64,000 bases of DNA from Cryobacterium arcticum. Lineage in GTDB: Bacteria; Actinomycetota; Actinomycetes; Actinomycetales; Microbacteriaceae. This document shows, in pieces, positions 1 to 12,335 of the stretch (positions within the stretch are counted from its first letter, which is position 1; each line of letters starts with the position of its first letter). The stretch covers positions 1 through 64,000 of the forward strand of contig NZ_CP016282.1 of the NCBI RefSeq assembly GCF_001679725.1, read 5' to 3'. The notes under the pieces were generated by a model that had not been told where the DNA came from, ran no database searches, and worked only from the letters and a program-made list of their open reading frames with translations. The position numbers and the translations under genes are program-made.

Positions 1-8
1 GATAACGT

Positions 9-17
9 TGTGGATGA
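9..17 (-). promoter_or_regulatory. Degenerate DnaA box upstream of dnaA
   Basis: TGTGGATGA differs at one position from TGTGGATAA, the reverse complement of the DnaA box TTATCCACA. It lies in the region upstream of dnaA, where autoregulatory DnaA sites are common. It is a single weak site with no functional proof. Confidence 0.4.
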
Positions 18-100
18 ATCGTCCGATGAGACATTCTGTGTCGACTGATGGTTGCCCGCCACGCGGCGGCTGAGCGTAAAGATCAAGATTGTGGGGAACC

Positions 101-1522
101 ATGCCAGACGGGGAACAGCCCATCAGCGAAACATGGCGGTCGGTTCTGACCATTCTGGAGTCGGATGACTCCATCACGCCGATGCTGTACGGCTTTCTGA
201 ACCTGGTCGAACCCAAGGGCATCGCCGCCGGCACCTTCTACCTCGAGGTGCCCAACGAGTTCACCGCGAGCATGCTCAACCAGCGCATGCGGGTGCCGCT
301 GCTCACCGCGATGGGACAGCTGAGCGAATCCGTCGCCGTCACGACCTTCTATGTGGTGGTCAACCCGGAGCTCGAGCAGGAATCCCTGCGCCCGGTGCAG
401 GAGCCGATCGTGCACCAGCCCGACATCGAAACTCCCGCCACCCCGCAATCGGTCTTCGAGAACACCTCGCCCGAACGGCCCCACGACACCCGGCTGAACT
501 CCAAGTACAGCTTCGACAACTTCGTGATCGGCCAGTCCAACCGGTTCGCACACGCCGCGGCCGTCGCCGTGGCCGAGGCGCCGGCCAAGGCCTACAACCC
601 TCTCTTCATCTACGGTTCCTCCGGACTGGGCAAGACCCACCTCCTGCATGCCATCGGTCACTACGCGATGAGCCTGTATCCCGGAATCCGGGTGCGCTAT
701 GTCAGTTCGGAAGAGTTCACCAACGACTTCATCAACTCGATCGCGAACAACCGTGGGTCGGCGTTCCAGAACCGCTACCGCAATATCGACATCCTGATGA
801 TCGACGACATCCAGTTCCTGCAGGGCAAGGCGGAAACCCAGGAAGCGTTCTTCCATACCTTCAACACCCTGCACGACCACAACAAGCAGGTCGTGATCAC
901 CAGCGACCTGCCGCCCAAGGCCCTGACCGGCTTCGAAGACCGGATGCGCTCCCGCTTCGAGTGGGGCCTGATCACCGATGTGCAGGCCCCCGACCTCGAA
1001 ACCCGCATCGCCATCCTCCGTAAGAAGGCGCAGAGCGAAAAGCTCCAGGTGCCGCACGACATCCTCGAGTTCATGGCATCGAAGGTGTCCTCCAACATCC
1101 GTGAACTCGAGGGCACCCTGATCCGGGTCACGGCGTTCGCGAGCCTGAACCGCACCCCGGTCGACATGAACCTCGTACAGACGGTGCTCAAGGACGTCAT
1201 CACCCTCGACGAGGACAACGTCATCGCGCCGGTGGACATCATCACCAACACCGCCGACTACTTCAAGCTCACCGTCGACGACCTGTACGGGTCCTCCCGC
1301 TCGCAGGCCGTGGCCACCGCGCGCCAGATCGCGATGTACCTGTGCCGGGAGCTCACGAACCTGTCTCTTCCCAAGATCGGTCAGCTGTTCGGCAACCGCG
1401 ACCACACCACGGTGATGTACGCGAACAAGAAGATCAGCGAACTCATGAAGGAGCGTCGGTCCATCTACAACCAGGTCACCGAGCTCACCAACCGCATCAA
1501 GCAGGATCACCGCTACAAGTAA
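101..1522 (+). CDS. dnaA: Chromosomal replication initiator protein DnaA
   Basis: DnaA binds DnaA boxes at oriC, melts the origin and loads the replicative helicase. Counting from the ATG at 101, the 473-residue protein has an N-terminal domain I, a variable acidic linker (about 90-135), an AAA+ core with Walker A GSSGLGKT near residue 172 and Walker B ILMIDDIQF near 231, and the C-terminal DNA-binding domain IV with the signature GNRDHTTVMYANKKI near 431. An in-frame TTG at 89 would add four residues. I prefer the ATG, which is preceded by a weak GGGGA. It is the first gene of the window and is followed by the origin region and dnaN in the classical order. Confidence 0.97.
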   Translation: MPDGEQPISETWRSVLTILESDDSITPMLYGFLNLVEPKGIAAGTFYLEVPNEFTASMLNQRMRVPLLTAMGQLSESVAVTTFYVVVNPELEQESLRPVQEPIVHQPDIETPATPQSVFENTSPERPHDTRLNSKYSFDNFVIGQSNRFAHAAAVAVAEAPAKAYNPLFIYGSSGLGKTHLLHAIGHYAMSLYPGIRVRYVSSEEFTNDFINSIANNRGSAFQNRYRNIDILMIDDIQFLQGKAETQEAFFHTFNTLHDHNKQVVITSDLPPKALTGFEDRMRSRFEWGLITDVQAPDLETRIAILRKKAQSEKLQVPHDILEFMASKVSSNIRELEGTLIRVTAFASLNRTPVDMNLVQTVLKDVITLDEDNVIAPVDIITNTADYFKLTVDDLYGSSRSQAVATARQIAMYLCRELTNLSLPKIGQLFGNRDHTTVMYANKKISELMKERRSIYNQVTELTNRIKQDHRYK

Positions 1523-1886
1523 AGAAAAATTTTTTGTGTTTCGTACCTGTGGATAACCCTGTGGAAACTGCCGGGACAACCGGGCACAACCTGTAGAAAC
1601 GCATCGTCCGCTTGTGAAAACTGTGAATTACAGAAAGTGATTCGTGTCATTCATTGGGCTTAACGCTCACAGGCGCTCCACAAGTTACAAGTTTGTAGTT
1701 CCCAGTCGTTCAGCACTATCCACCGAGTTATCCACAGTTTCCACAACGGTTAAGAAGATTAAGGTTTAACTTAATTAGCTCCAGGTCCAACAACCTTTAC
1801 TCGCCACGGCTCACAAGAAATGGGCCGTCGAGAAACCCGACTAGCATTGAGGCCGTATCCAGGTCTCCATCGACAGGAGTGACTTC
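1523..1886. other. oriC: Probable chromosomal origin oriC (dnaA-dnaN intergenic)
   Basis: This 364-bp non-coding gap lies between dnaA and dnaN, the usual actinobacterial oriC position. Perfect DnaA boxes occur at 1548-1556 (TGTGGATAA, minus orientation) and 1728-1736 (TTATCCACA). Near matches are at 1560-1568 (TGTGGAAAC), 1612-1620 (TTGTGAAAA), 1716-1724 (CTATCCACC) and 1737-1745 (GTTTCCACA). The AT-rich stretch at about 1749-1778, beside the right-hand box cluster, is a plausible duplex-unwinding element. A second AT-rich run is at 1521-1542 just after dnaA. No open reading frame of note is present. The dnaN ribosome-binding site AGGAG is at its right end. Confidence 0.88.
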
Positions 1887-3035
1887 GTGAGATTTCAGGC
1901 CAACCGGGACGTCTTCAGCGAAGCCGTATCTTTCGCTGTAAAACTCCTTCCCCAGCGCACCACCCTGCCCATCTTGAGCGGTGTGTTGATCGAGGCGACC
2001 GAAACCGGCCTGATCCTGTCGTCGTTCGACTATGAGGTCTCGGCCCAGACCGAAATCGCCGCCGATGTCGAAGAGACCGGCCGCGTTCTCGTCTCCGGTC
2101 GCCTCCTGGCCGAAATCGCCAGCCGGATGCCCAACGCACCCGTGCGCTTCTCAACCAACGAGTCCCGCATCAGCGTCAGCTGTGGCAGCGCGAACTTCAC
2201 CCTGCTGTCTATGCCGGTAGAGGAATATCCAAGTATTCCCCAGGTCAGCGCCCAATCCGGGCTCGTACCGGCCGAGGAATTCGCCGCAGCCGTATCCCAG
2301 GTGGCCGTCGCCGCCTCACGGGACGACGTGACCCCGGTGATCACCGGCGTACAGCTGCAGATCACCGAGAACAGCATCAGCCTGGTCGCCACCGACCGCT
2401 ACCGGGTCGCCGTGCGCGAGATCGACTGGGACCCGGGAGCAAACCAGGCCCAGGAACCCATCACCGCGCTGGTGCCCGCCCGCACCCTGCAGGAGGTCGG
2501 CAAGACCTTCGGCCACAGCGGGACCATCTCGGTGGCCATCACCAACACCGACGACCGGGAGCTCATCGCTTTCACGGCCGACAAGAAGACCGTCACATCG
2601 CTGCTGATCAAGGGCAACTACCCGCCCGTGCGCCGGCTCTTCCCCGACAACGTCGACAACTACGCCGTGATGAACACCGCCGAGCTCATCGAGGCCACCC
2701 GCCGGGTGCAGCTGGTGCTCGAACGCGAAGCAGCGCTCCGGTTCAGCTTCACGGCCGACGGGCTCACCCTCGAGGCCATCGGCTCCGAGCAGGCCCAGGC
2801 CTCCGAGACCATCGACGCGATCCTCTCCGGCGGCGACACCGTGGTCTCGCTCAAGCCGCAGTTCCTGCTCGACGGTCTGGGCGCCGTGCACTCGGAATTC
2901 GTGCGTATCTCGTTCACCAAGACCGAGAACCCCAACAAGCCCGGCCCGGTGCTGATCACCAGCCAGACGTCGCGGGAGCAGGCCGGAGCCGACAGCTACC
3001 GGTACTTGCTGCAGCCCAACCTGCTGCTCCGCTGA
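1887..3035 (+). CDS. dnaN: DNA polymerase III subunit beta (sliding clamp)
   Basis: The 382-residue clamp dimerises into a ring around DNA and tethers polymerase III and other repair and replication proteins. Length and sequence fit the three repeated clamp domains of the DnaN family, starting MRFQANRDVFSEAVSFAVK and ending with the conserved hydrophobic C-terminus (YLLQPNLLLR). The start is a GTG with AGGAG at 1875-1879, eight or so bases upstream. It sits between oriC and gnd and probably has its own promoter in the origin region. Confidence 0.97.
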   Translation: MRFQANRDVFSEAVSFAVKLLPQRTTLPILSGVLIEATETGLILSSFDYEVSAQTEIAADVEETGRVLVSGRLLAEIASRMPNAPVRFSTNESRISVSCGSANFTLLSMPVEEYPSIPQVSAQSGLVPAEEFAAAVSQVAVAASRDDVTPVITGVQLQITENSISLVATDRYRVAVREIDWDPGANQAQEPITALVPARTLQEVGKTFGHSGTISVAITNTDDRELIAFTADKKTVTSLLIKGNYPPVRRLFPDNVDNYAVMNTAELIEATRRVQLVLEREAALRFSFTADGLTLEAIGSEQAQASETIDAILSGGDTVVSLKPQFLLDGLGAVHSEFVRISFTKTENPNKPGPVLITSQTSREQAGADSYRYLLQPNLLLR

Positions 3036-3085
3036 CGAACGCCCCACCCGCACCACAAGAATCACCAGAACCACGAAGGACAGCC

Positions 3086-3973
3086 ATGCACATCGGAATC
3101 GTCGGCCTCGGAAAAATGGGCGCGAACATGCGCGACAGGCTTCGCGCGGCGGACCTCACGGTCACCGGGTACGACCGCAACCCGGACGTCTCCGACGTGG
3201 CGTCGACGGCCGAGCTGATCGAGGCGCTGCCCACTCCCCGCGTCGTCTGGGTCATGGTTCCGGCCGGCGCCATCACCACCTCCGTGATCGCCGACCTCGC
3301 CACCAAACTCTCCCCGGGCGACCTGGTCATCGACGGCGGCAACTCCCGTTTCACCGATGACTTCACCCACGCGGCCCTCCTGGCCGAGCAGGGCGTGCAC
3401 TACGTCGATGCCGGCGTGTCCGGCGGCGTGTGGGGTCTCCAGAACGGCTTCGGCCTGATGGTCGGCGGCGACGCGGCCGACATCGAGCGGGCCATGCCGG
3501 TCTTCGACGCGCTGCGCCCGGCCGGCCCCCGCGAAGAGGGCTTCGTGCACGCCGGCAAGGTCGGCGCGGGCCACTACGCCAAGATGGTGCACAACGGCAT
3601 CGAATACGCGCTCATGCAGGCCTATGCCGAGGGTTTCGAGCTGCTCGAGAAGCGCGACGACCTGGTGCACGACGTGCCCGGGATCTTCACCGCCTGGCAG
3701 CGCGGTACCGTCGTGCGCTCCTGGCTGCTCGAACTGCTGGTGCTCGCGCTCAAGGACGACCCGAAGCTGGCGGACATCGAAGGCTACGTCGAAGACTCCG
3801 GCGAAGGCCGCTGGACCATCGAAGAGGCCATCAACAACGCCGTGCCGGTGCCCGCGATCAGCGCGTCGATCTTCGCCCGGTTCACCTCCCGCCAGGAGGA
3901 TTCACCGGCCATGAAGGCCGTGGCCGCGCTGCGCAACCAGTTCGGTGGCCATGCCATAAAGAAGGCAGACTGA
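3086..3973 (+). CDS. gnd: 6-phosphogluconate dehydrogenase, decarboxylating (short form)
   Basis: It oxidatively decarboxylates 6-phosphogluconate to ribulose 5-phosphate in the pentose phosphate pathway. The N-terminal Rossmann motif GIVGLGKMG (residues 3-11) binds NAD(P). The substrate signature VSGGVWG and the catalytic stretch YAKMVHNGIEY (about 164-174, with K166, H169 and N170) follow. At 295 residues it belongs to the short, often NAD-linked class rather than the 470-residue class, but cofactor preference cannot be read with certainty. AAGGAC precedes the ATG. Its location between dnaN and recF is a known actinobacterial arrangement, and only six bases separate it from recF. Confidence 0.93.
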   Translation: MHIGIVGLGKMGANMRDRLRAADLTVTGYDRNPDVSDVASTAELIEALPTPRVVWVMVPAGAITTSVIADLATKLSPGDLVIDGGNSRFTDDFTHAALLAEQGVHYVDAGVSGGVWGLQNGFGLMVGGDAADIERAMPVFDALRPAGPREEGFVHAGKVGAGHYAKMVHNGIEYALMQAYAEGFELLEKRDDLVHDVPGIFTAWQRGTVVRSWLLELLVLALKDDPKLADIEGYVEDSGEGRWTIEEAINNAVPVPAISASIFARFTSRQEDSPAMKAVAALRNQFGGHAIKKAD

Positions 3974-3979
3974 TCCGCT

Positions 3980-5167
3980 GTGCGGGTCACCCACCTCTCC
4001 CTGACCGACTTCCGCAATTATGCAGAAGCCGAGGTTCCGTTCCGGGCGGGCGCCAACCTCATCGTGGGGCGCAACGGCCAGGGTAAGACCAACCTCGTCG
4101 AAGCCCTCGGCTTCCTCAGCACGCTGAGCTCGCACCGGGTCTCCCAGACCGGAGCCATGGTGCGCTCCGGCCAGGATGCCGCGATCATCCGGGCCCGGCT
4201 GGAACACAACGGCCGGGACATCCTCGCCGAGGTGCAGATCAACCGGTCCGGGCTCAACCGGGCGCAGATCAACCGGTCGGTCATCAAGACCCGGGACCTG
4301 CCACGGTATTTCTCCAGCGTGCTCTTCGCCCCCGAAGACCTGGCCCTCGTGCGCGGCGATCCGTCCGGTCGCCGCCGGTTCCTCGACCAGCTGCTGGTTC
4401 TCCGGAGCCCCCGGATGTCCGGGGTGCTCACCGACTACGACAGGGTGCTCAAGCAGCGCAACACCCTGCTCAAGTCCGCACGGGCCTCCGGATTGAAGAC
4501 CACCCAGCTGGGCACCCTCGACATCTGGGACGAACGACTCGTAGCCCTCGGGTCCGAGATCATCGACGCGCGCGCCGATCTGGTCGCCGAACTGCTGCCG
4601 CCGCTGCACGATGCCTATAAAGCGGTGGCCGGCGCCGACCACGGCCCCACCCTCGTCGCGTCGCTGAGCATCCTCGGCGCCGACGAAGAGTCCGACGAGG
4701 CGGCCTCCCCCGCCGCTGCCCAGGCCGGCACCGGGTCGGAGACCGCCGACACCTTCCGCACCGCCCTGGCCGGGCTCCGCCGCAAGGAACTGGACCGCGG
4801 GATGACCCTGGCCGGCCCGCACCGGGATGACCTGGTCTTCGAACTCAACGCCCTGCCGGCCAAGGGCTACGCCAGTCACGGCGAATCTTGGTCGTTCGCG
4901 CTCGCCCTCAAACTGGCCTCCGCGGAGCTTCTGCGCCGGGAATCTTCCAGCGGCGACCCGGTGCTGATCCTCGACGATGTGTTCGCCGAGCTGGACCAGT
5001 CCCGGCGCCGGCGTCTGGCGGAAGCGGTCACCGGGTTCGAGCAGGTGCTGATCACCGCCGCCGTGTACGAGGATGTGCCCGCGGTTCTCGCCGCGCACAC
5101 CATCCACATCAACGCCGGAGCCGTCGTGGACGGGCCCACCGGACCGGACGGCGCCTCCGATGGCTGA
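3980..5167 (+). CDS. recF: DNA replication and repair protein RecF
   Basis: RecF is an SMC-like ATPase that helps RecO/RecR load RecA at gaps. Walker A GRNGQGKT is at residues 30-37, the ABC-type signature region ESWSFALALKLASAELL near 300, and Walker B VLILDDV at about 328-334. The length of 395 residues is normal for actinobacterial RecF. An Ala/Ser/Glu-rich insertion at about 232-255 looks like a flexible loop. The start is GTG, close behind gnd, and the 3' end overlaps the start of the dciA-like gene by eight bases. Confidence 0.95.
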   Translation: MRVTHLSLTDFRNYAEAEVPFRAGANLIVGRNGQGKTNLVEALGFLSTLSSHRVSQTGAMVRSGQDAAIIRARLEHNGRDILAEVQINRSGLNRAQINRSVIKTRDLPRYFSSVLFAPEDLALVRGDPSGRRRFLDQLLVLRSPRMSGVLTDYDRVLKQRNTLLKSARASGLKTTQLGTLDIWDERLVALGSEIIDARADLVAELLPPLHDAYKAVAGADHGPTLVASLSILGADEESDEAASPAAAQAGTGSETADTFRTALAGLRRKELDRGMTLAGPHRDDLVFELNALPAKGYASHGESWSFALALKLASAELLRRESSSGDPVLILDDVFAELDQSRRRRLAEAVTGFEQVLITAAVYEDVPAVLAAHTIHINAGAVVDGPTGPDGASDG

Positions 5168-5648
5168 GCAGAGCGAGGCCGCCAAGGTCTATCTGCGGTT
5201 CAAGGACGTCTTCGGCGACCCGAATGCCAAACGGATGCGCGCCCGCCGCAAGCCCAGCGCCCAGATCGGGTCGAGTGTTCCGTTCGGCGTCGGACGGGAC
5301 CCCAAGGGACTGGGCGAGACCATCAACTCCCTCACCGCCCAGCTGGGCTGGAACTCGCCGATGGCCCAGTCCGACCTGCTCGCCTCGTGGATCGAACTGG
5401 CCGGTGAGGAGACCGCCAAACACTCCACCCCGGCCGGGATCGACGAGGGCATTCTCACCGTGCATTGTGAGTCCACGGCCTGGGCGACGCAGCTGCGAAT
5501 GATGCGTGTGGAAATCATGACTCAGATCATGCAGAAGTTCCCTGACGCGGGCATCGCCGCAATTCGTTTTCAAGGGCCCAACGCCCCCTCCTGGAAAAAG
5601 GGTCCCAGATCAATCCCAGGGCGGGGTCCACGCGATACCTATGGCTAG
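5160..5648 (+). CDS. DciA-like DUF721 protein
   Basis: This 162-residue DUF721 protein resembles DciA, the bacterial replicative helicase loader or operator that recruits DnaB at the origin. The ATG lies inside the recF stop (ATGGCTGA), which implies translational coupling and fixes the start despite an open frame upstream. The DUF721 core is at about residues 50-140 (INSLTAQLGW, then ILTVHCESTAWATQLRMM). The N-terminal third is basic and the tail is Gly/Pro/Arg-rich. Its place between recF and gyrB is the standard actinobacterial one and fits a replication role. The family is clear; the helicase-loading role is inherited from studied homologues. Confidence 0.87.
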   Translation: MAEQSEAAKVYLRFKDVFGDPNAKRMRARRKPSAQIGSSVPFGVGRDPKGLGETINSLTAQLGWNSPMAQSDLLASWIELAGEETAKHSTPAGIDEGILTVHCESTAWATQLRMMRVEIMTQIMQKFPDAGIAAIRFQGPNAPSWKKGPRSIPGRGPRDTYG

Positions 5649-5721
5649 GTAGCCAAAACAGGTCAACCATGCGAAATAAACGCGTCAAACGGCCGATTTG
5701 GCCTCTGGGGTGCGGGGTGTT

Positions 5722-10325
<4,604 letters not shown>

Positions 10326-10333
<8 letters not shown>

Positions 10334-10733
10334 TGTTGCCGAGAAACTGGCCAAGAAGTCGAGTCGAGGTGCAATGTCGTCCAAGCAGGTACGTCTGAAG
10401 CTCGTCTACATCGATTTCTGGTCCAGCGTGAAGCTGTCGTTCCTGATTGCCGTGTGCCTGGCCGTCGTGACCATCGTCGCGACGTTCCTGACCTTCACGG
10501 TGCTCAACGGCACGGGTATCTTCACCGAGATCGACGCCCTGTACACGGATATCGCCGGGAGCGCGTCTGAGCTCACGACCATCCTGTCGATCGGCAACGT
10601 CATGGGCTTTGCCGTTGTCGTGGCCGTCATCAACACCGTCGTGATCACCGCCCTCGGCGCGATCTTCGCGGTTCTGTACAACTTGAGCGTCAAGGTCACC
10701 GGTGGCCTGCTCGTCGGATTCACCAACAACTGA
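10326..10733 (+). CDS. DUF3566 membrane protein
   Basis: This 135-residue protein has a basic cytoplasmic N-terminus ([20 protein letters not shown]) and two membrane helices, roughly residues 38-62 and 92-120. They are separated by a loop with the [15 protein letters not shown] segment typical of DUF3566. The family is almost always found directly after gyrA in Actinomycetota, where M. tuberculosis Rv0007 is the counterpart. Its function is not established. The ATG overlaps the gyrA stop, so it is co-translated with gyrase, and the unit ends in a strong hairpin just downstream. Confidence 0.85.
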
Positions 10734-10744
10734 CCGTCGGATGC

Positions 10745-10781
10745 CCGATCGGGGCCGGTAACGGCCTCGATTGGGACTTTT
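10745..10781 (+). terminator. Terminator of the gyrB-gyrA-DUF3566 unit
   Basis: A 13-bp stem (with two G-U pairs) at 10745-10757 and 10762-10774 closes on a GTAA tetraloop, then TTTT follows within a few bases. It overlaps the -35 element of the tRNA-Ile promoter. Confidence 0.7.
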
Positions 10782-10800
10782 CGCCGGTTTCCGGTAGTCT
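10771..10800 (+). promoter_or_regulatory. Promoter for tRNA-Ile
   Basis: The -35 TTGGGA (10771-10776) and -10 TAGTCT (10795-10800) are 18 bp apart, with the tRNA starting 17 bp after the -10. The -35 lies within the 3' arm of the preceding terminator. Confidence 0.6.
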
Positions 10801-10816
10801 CAAATCTGCCCAATAG

Positions 10817-10890
10817 GGGGATATAGCTCAGTTGGTTAGAGCGCTTCGCTGATAACGAAGAGGTCCCAGGTTCAAATCCCGGTATCCCCA
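10817..10890 (+). tRNA. tRNA-Ile (GAT)
   Basis: The 74-nt cloverleaf has acceptor arms GGGGATA and TATCCCC, discriminator A, anticodon GAT at 10851-10853 in a CTTCG/CGAAG stem, and a T-loop GGTTCAAATCC. The CCA end is not encoded. Confidence 0.97.
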
Positions 10891-10948
10891 CGTAGTACTC
10901 TCATAGCCTTACATCTCCGCCAGTTCCCTCCTCGTGAGGAACCGGTTC

Positions 10949-11021
10949 GGGGCCATAGCTCAATTGGTAGAGCGCCTGCTTTGCAAGCAGGAGGTCCGGG
11001 GTTCGATTCCCCGTGGCTCCA
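10949..11021 (+). tRNA. tRNA-Ala (TGC)
   Basis: The 73-nt cloverleaf has acceptor arms GGGGCCA and TGGCTCC, anticodon TGC at 10982-10984 in a CCTGC/GCAGG stem, and a T-arm with GGTTCGATTCC. CCA is not encoded. It lies 58 bp after tRNA-Ile with no separate promoter seen, so the two are probably cotranscribed. Confidence 0.97.
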
Positions 11022-11033
11022 CAGCAGAATCCA

Positions 11034-11062
11034 CCCCCAGCCGCACCGGCCGGGGGTTTTTT
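11034..11062 (+). terminator. Rho-independent terminator after tRNA-Ala
   Basis: A GC-rich stem with CCCCC at 11034-11038 and GGGGG at 11052-11056 is followed directly by six T residues (11057-11062). It ends the tRNA-Ile/tRNA-Ala transcript. Confidence 0.85.
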
Positions 11063-11084
11063 GCGCTCTGCCCGGCACATCCGC

Positions 11085-11113
11085 TTGATTAATACAGCCA
11101 ACGCTGTATTAAT
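11085..11113 (+). promoter_or_regulatory. Promoter and inverted-repeat operator of the metal-sensor operon
   Basis: A perfect 11-bp inverted repeat, ATTAATACAGC (11088-11098) and GCTGTATTAAT (11103-11113) around a CAAC spacer, sits between a -35 TTGATT (11085-11090) and a -10 TATTAA (11107-11112) spaced 16 bp apart. The GTG start of the ArsR-type gene is seven bases after the -10, so the mRNA is probably leaderless. A repressor bound here would block RNA polymerase, which fits autoregulation by the CmtR-like protein. Confidence 0.8.
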
Positions 11114-11119
11114 GAAGGT

Positions 11120-11485
11120 GTGCCCACGACCCGCAGCAATGCCGCCACCCGCCTCGAGGTCATGAACCGGCTCGGCCGGGCGATGGCGGATCCCACCCGG
11201 TCCAGGATCCTGATGACCCTGCTCGACGGCCCGGCGTATCCCGCCGGCCTGGCCGAGGACCTCACCCTGACGCGTCAGAACGTCTCCAACCACCTCGGCT
11301 GCCTTCGAGACTGCGGGATCGTCGTGGTGGAGCCCCAGGGCCGCCAGATGAGGTACCGCATCTCCGACGCTCACCTCACCCGCGCTCTCGGCGACCTCGT
11401 GGCGGTGGTTCTCGCCGTCGACGAGTCGGCGCCGTGCCTGACCGTGGACTGCCCGGTTCCCGGCTGCTGCGAGACCGCACCTTGA
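11120..11485 (+). CDS. CmtR-like ArsR/SmtB family metal-sensing repressor
   Basis: A 121-residue winged-helix repressor of the ArsR/SmtB family. The recognition region reads LTRQNVSNHLGCLRDCG (near residues 50-66). The two cysteines there, together with the cysteine in ESAPC (about 102), match the Cd/Pb-binding cysteines of mycobacterial CmtR (C57, C61, C102 as I recall them). Four further C-terminal residues (CPVPGCC) add three more cysteines. It overlaps the downstream cation transporter gene, so metal binding probably releases the operator and induces efflux. The family is certain; the Cd/Pb specificity is inferred from the cysteine pattern. Confidence 0.88.
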   Translation: MPTTRSNAATRLEVMNRLGRAMADPTRSRILMTLLDGPAYPAGLAEDLTLTRQNVSNHLGCLRDCGIVVVEPQGRQMRYRISDAHLTRALGDLVAVVLAVDESAPCLTVDCPVPGCCETAP

Positions 11486-12177
11486 GCCTGGCCACGCCGG
11501 CACCGGCCCGCCGGGCCGTGCTGCAGCGCCGCATCCGCTGGATCGTGGCGGGAACCATCGGCTACAACGTGGTCGAGGCGATCATCGCGATCGCCGCCGG
11601 CTCCGTGGCCTCGTCCACGGCACTGATCGCGTTCGGGCTCGACTCCGTCGTAGAGGTGCTCTCGGCGGCTGCCGTGGCCTGGCAGTTCACCCGCACGGAC
11701 CCTCAGCGCTACGAGGCGCCGACCCTGCGGGTGATCGCGATCGCGTTCTTCGCCCTTGCCGGGTACGTCACGGTGTCGTCGGTGCTCTCCCTCACCGGCG
11801 CGGTGACGCCCGAACACTCCGGCCTCGGAATCGCGCTGGCGGCCGTGAGCCTCGCGGTCATGCCGGCCCTGTCCTGGCTCGAGCGGCGCACCGGGATCGA
11901 GCTGGGCTCTGCCAGCGCCGTGGCGGACTCCAAGCAGACCCTGATCTGCAGCTACCTCTCCGGCGCCGTCCTCCTCGGCCTGCTGTTCAACAGCACGCTG
12001 GGCTGGAGCTGGGCGGACGCCGTGGCCGGGCTGGTCATCGCCGGGTTCGCCGTGCGAGAGGGCCTCGAGGCTTGGAATGGTGACACCTGCGCCACCCCGG
12101 TCGGGATGCTCCTGGACGCCGACGTGGATGTAGACGCTGACGCCGCACCAGGCGCCCGGGACTCCCGGGAGCGCTGA
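11482..12177 (+). CDS. Cation diffusion facilitator-like efflux protein
   Basis: A 231-residue integral membrane protein with about five to six helices and FGLDSVVEV in the second helix, a pattern found in cation diffusion facilitator transporters. It lacks the usual cytoplasmic C-terminal metal-binding domain and ends instead in a short acidic tail (DADVDVDADA) after NGDTC. The TTG at 11482 overlaps the stop of the repressor gene (TTGA). An in-frame GTG at 11434 would give 247 residues with a longer overlap. Position behind a CmtR-like sensor supports export of a heavy metal such as Cd, Pb or Zn. The exact ion is unknown. Confidence 0.8.
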   Translation: MSLATPAPARRAVLQRRIRWIVAGTIGYNVVEAIIAIAAGSVASSTALIAFGLDSVVEVLSAAAVAWQFTRTDPQRYEAPTLRVIAIAFFALAGYVTVSSVLSLTGAVTPEHSGLGIALAAVSLAVMPALSWLERRTGIELGSASAVADSKQTLICSYLSGAVLLGLLFNSTLGWSWADAVAGLVIAGFAVREGLEAWNGDTCATPVGMLLDADVDVDADAAPGARDSRER

Positions 12178-12290
12178 CACGCCCTCAGCGGCGCTCTGTC
12201 CCCGCATGACGCGGTGAACGACCCCACGCATCCGGTCGCCACACCGGGCCGCCACAGCGGCACCCAGTGCCTCGTGCGCCCCACACGCAA

Positions 12291-12319
12291 CAAGGCCCCC
12301 GTCTCAGACGAGGGCCTTG
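12291..12319 (-). terminator. Hairpin terminator between convergent genes
   Basis: CAAGGCCC (12291-12298) pairs with GGGCCTTG (12312-12319). It lies between the ends of the cation transporter gene (plus) and the hypothetical gene at 12336-12872 (minus), so it may serve either. The T-run is weak. Confidence 0.5.
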
Positions 12320-12335
12320 TGGCAAAACGTACGAA

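Noticed and set aside
83..1579. A 498-residue minus-strand frame over dnaA
   Set aside because: It is a complementary-frame artefact of dnaA codon bias. No domain or start signal supports it.
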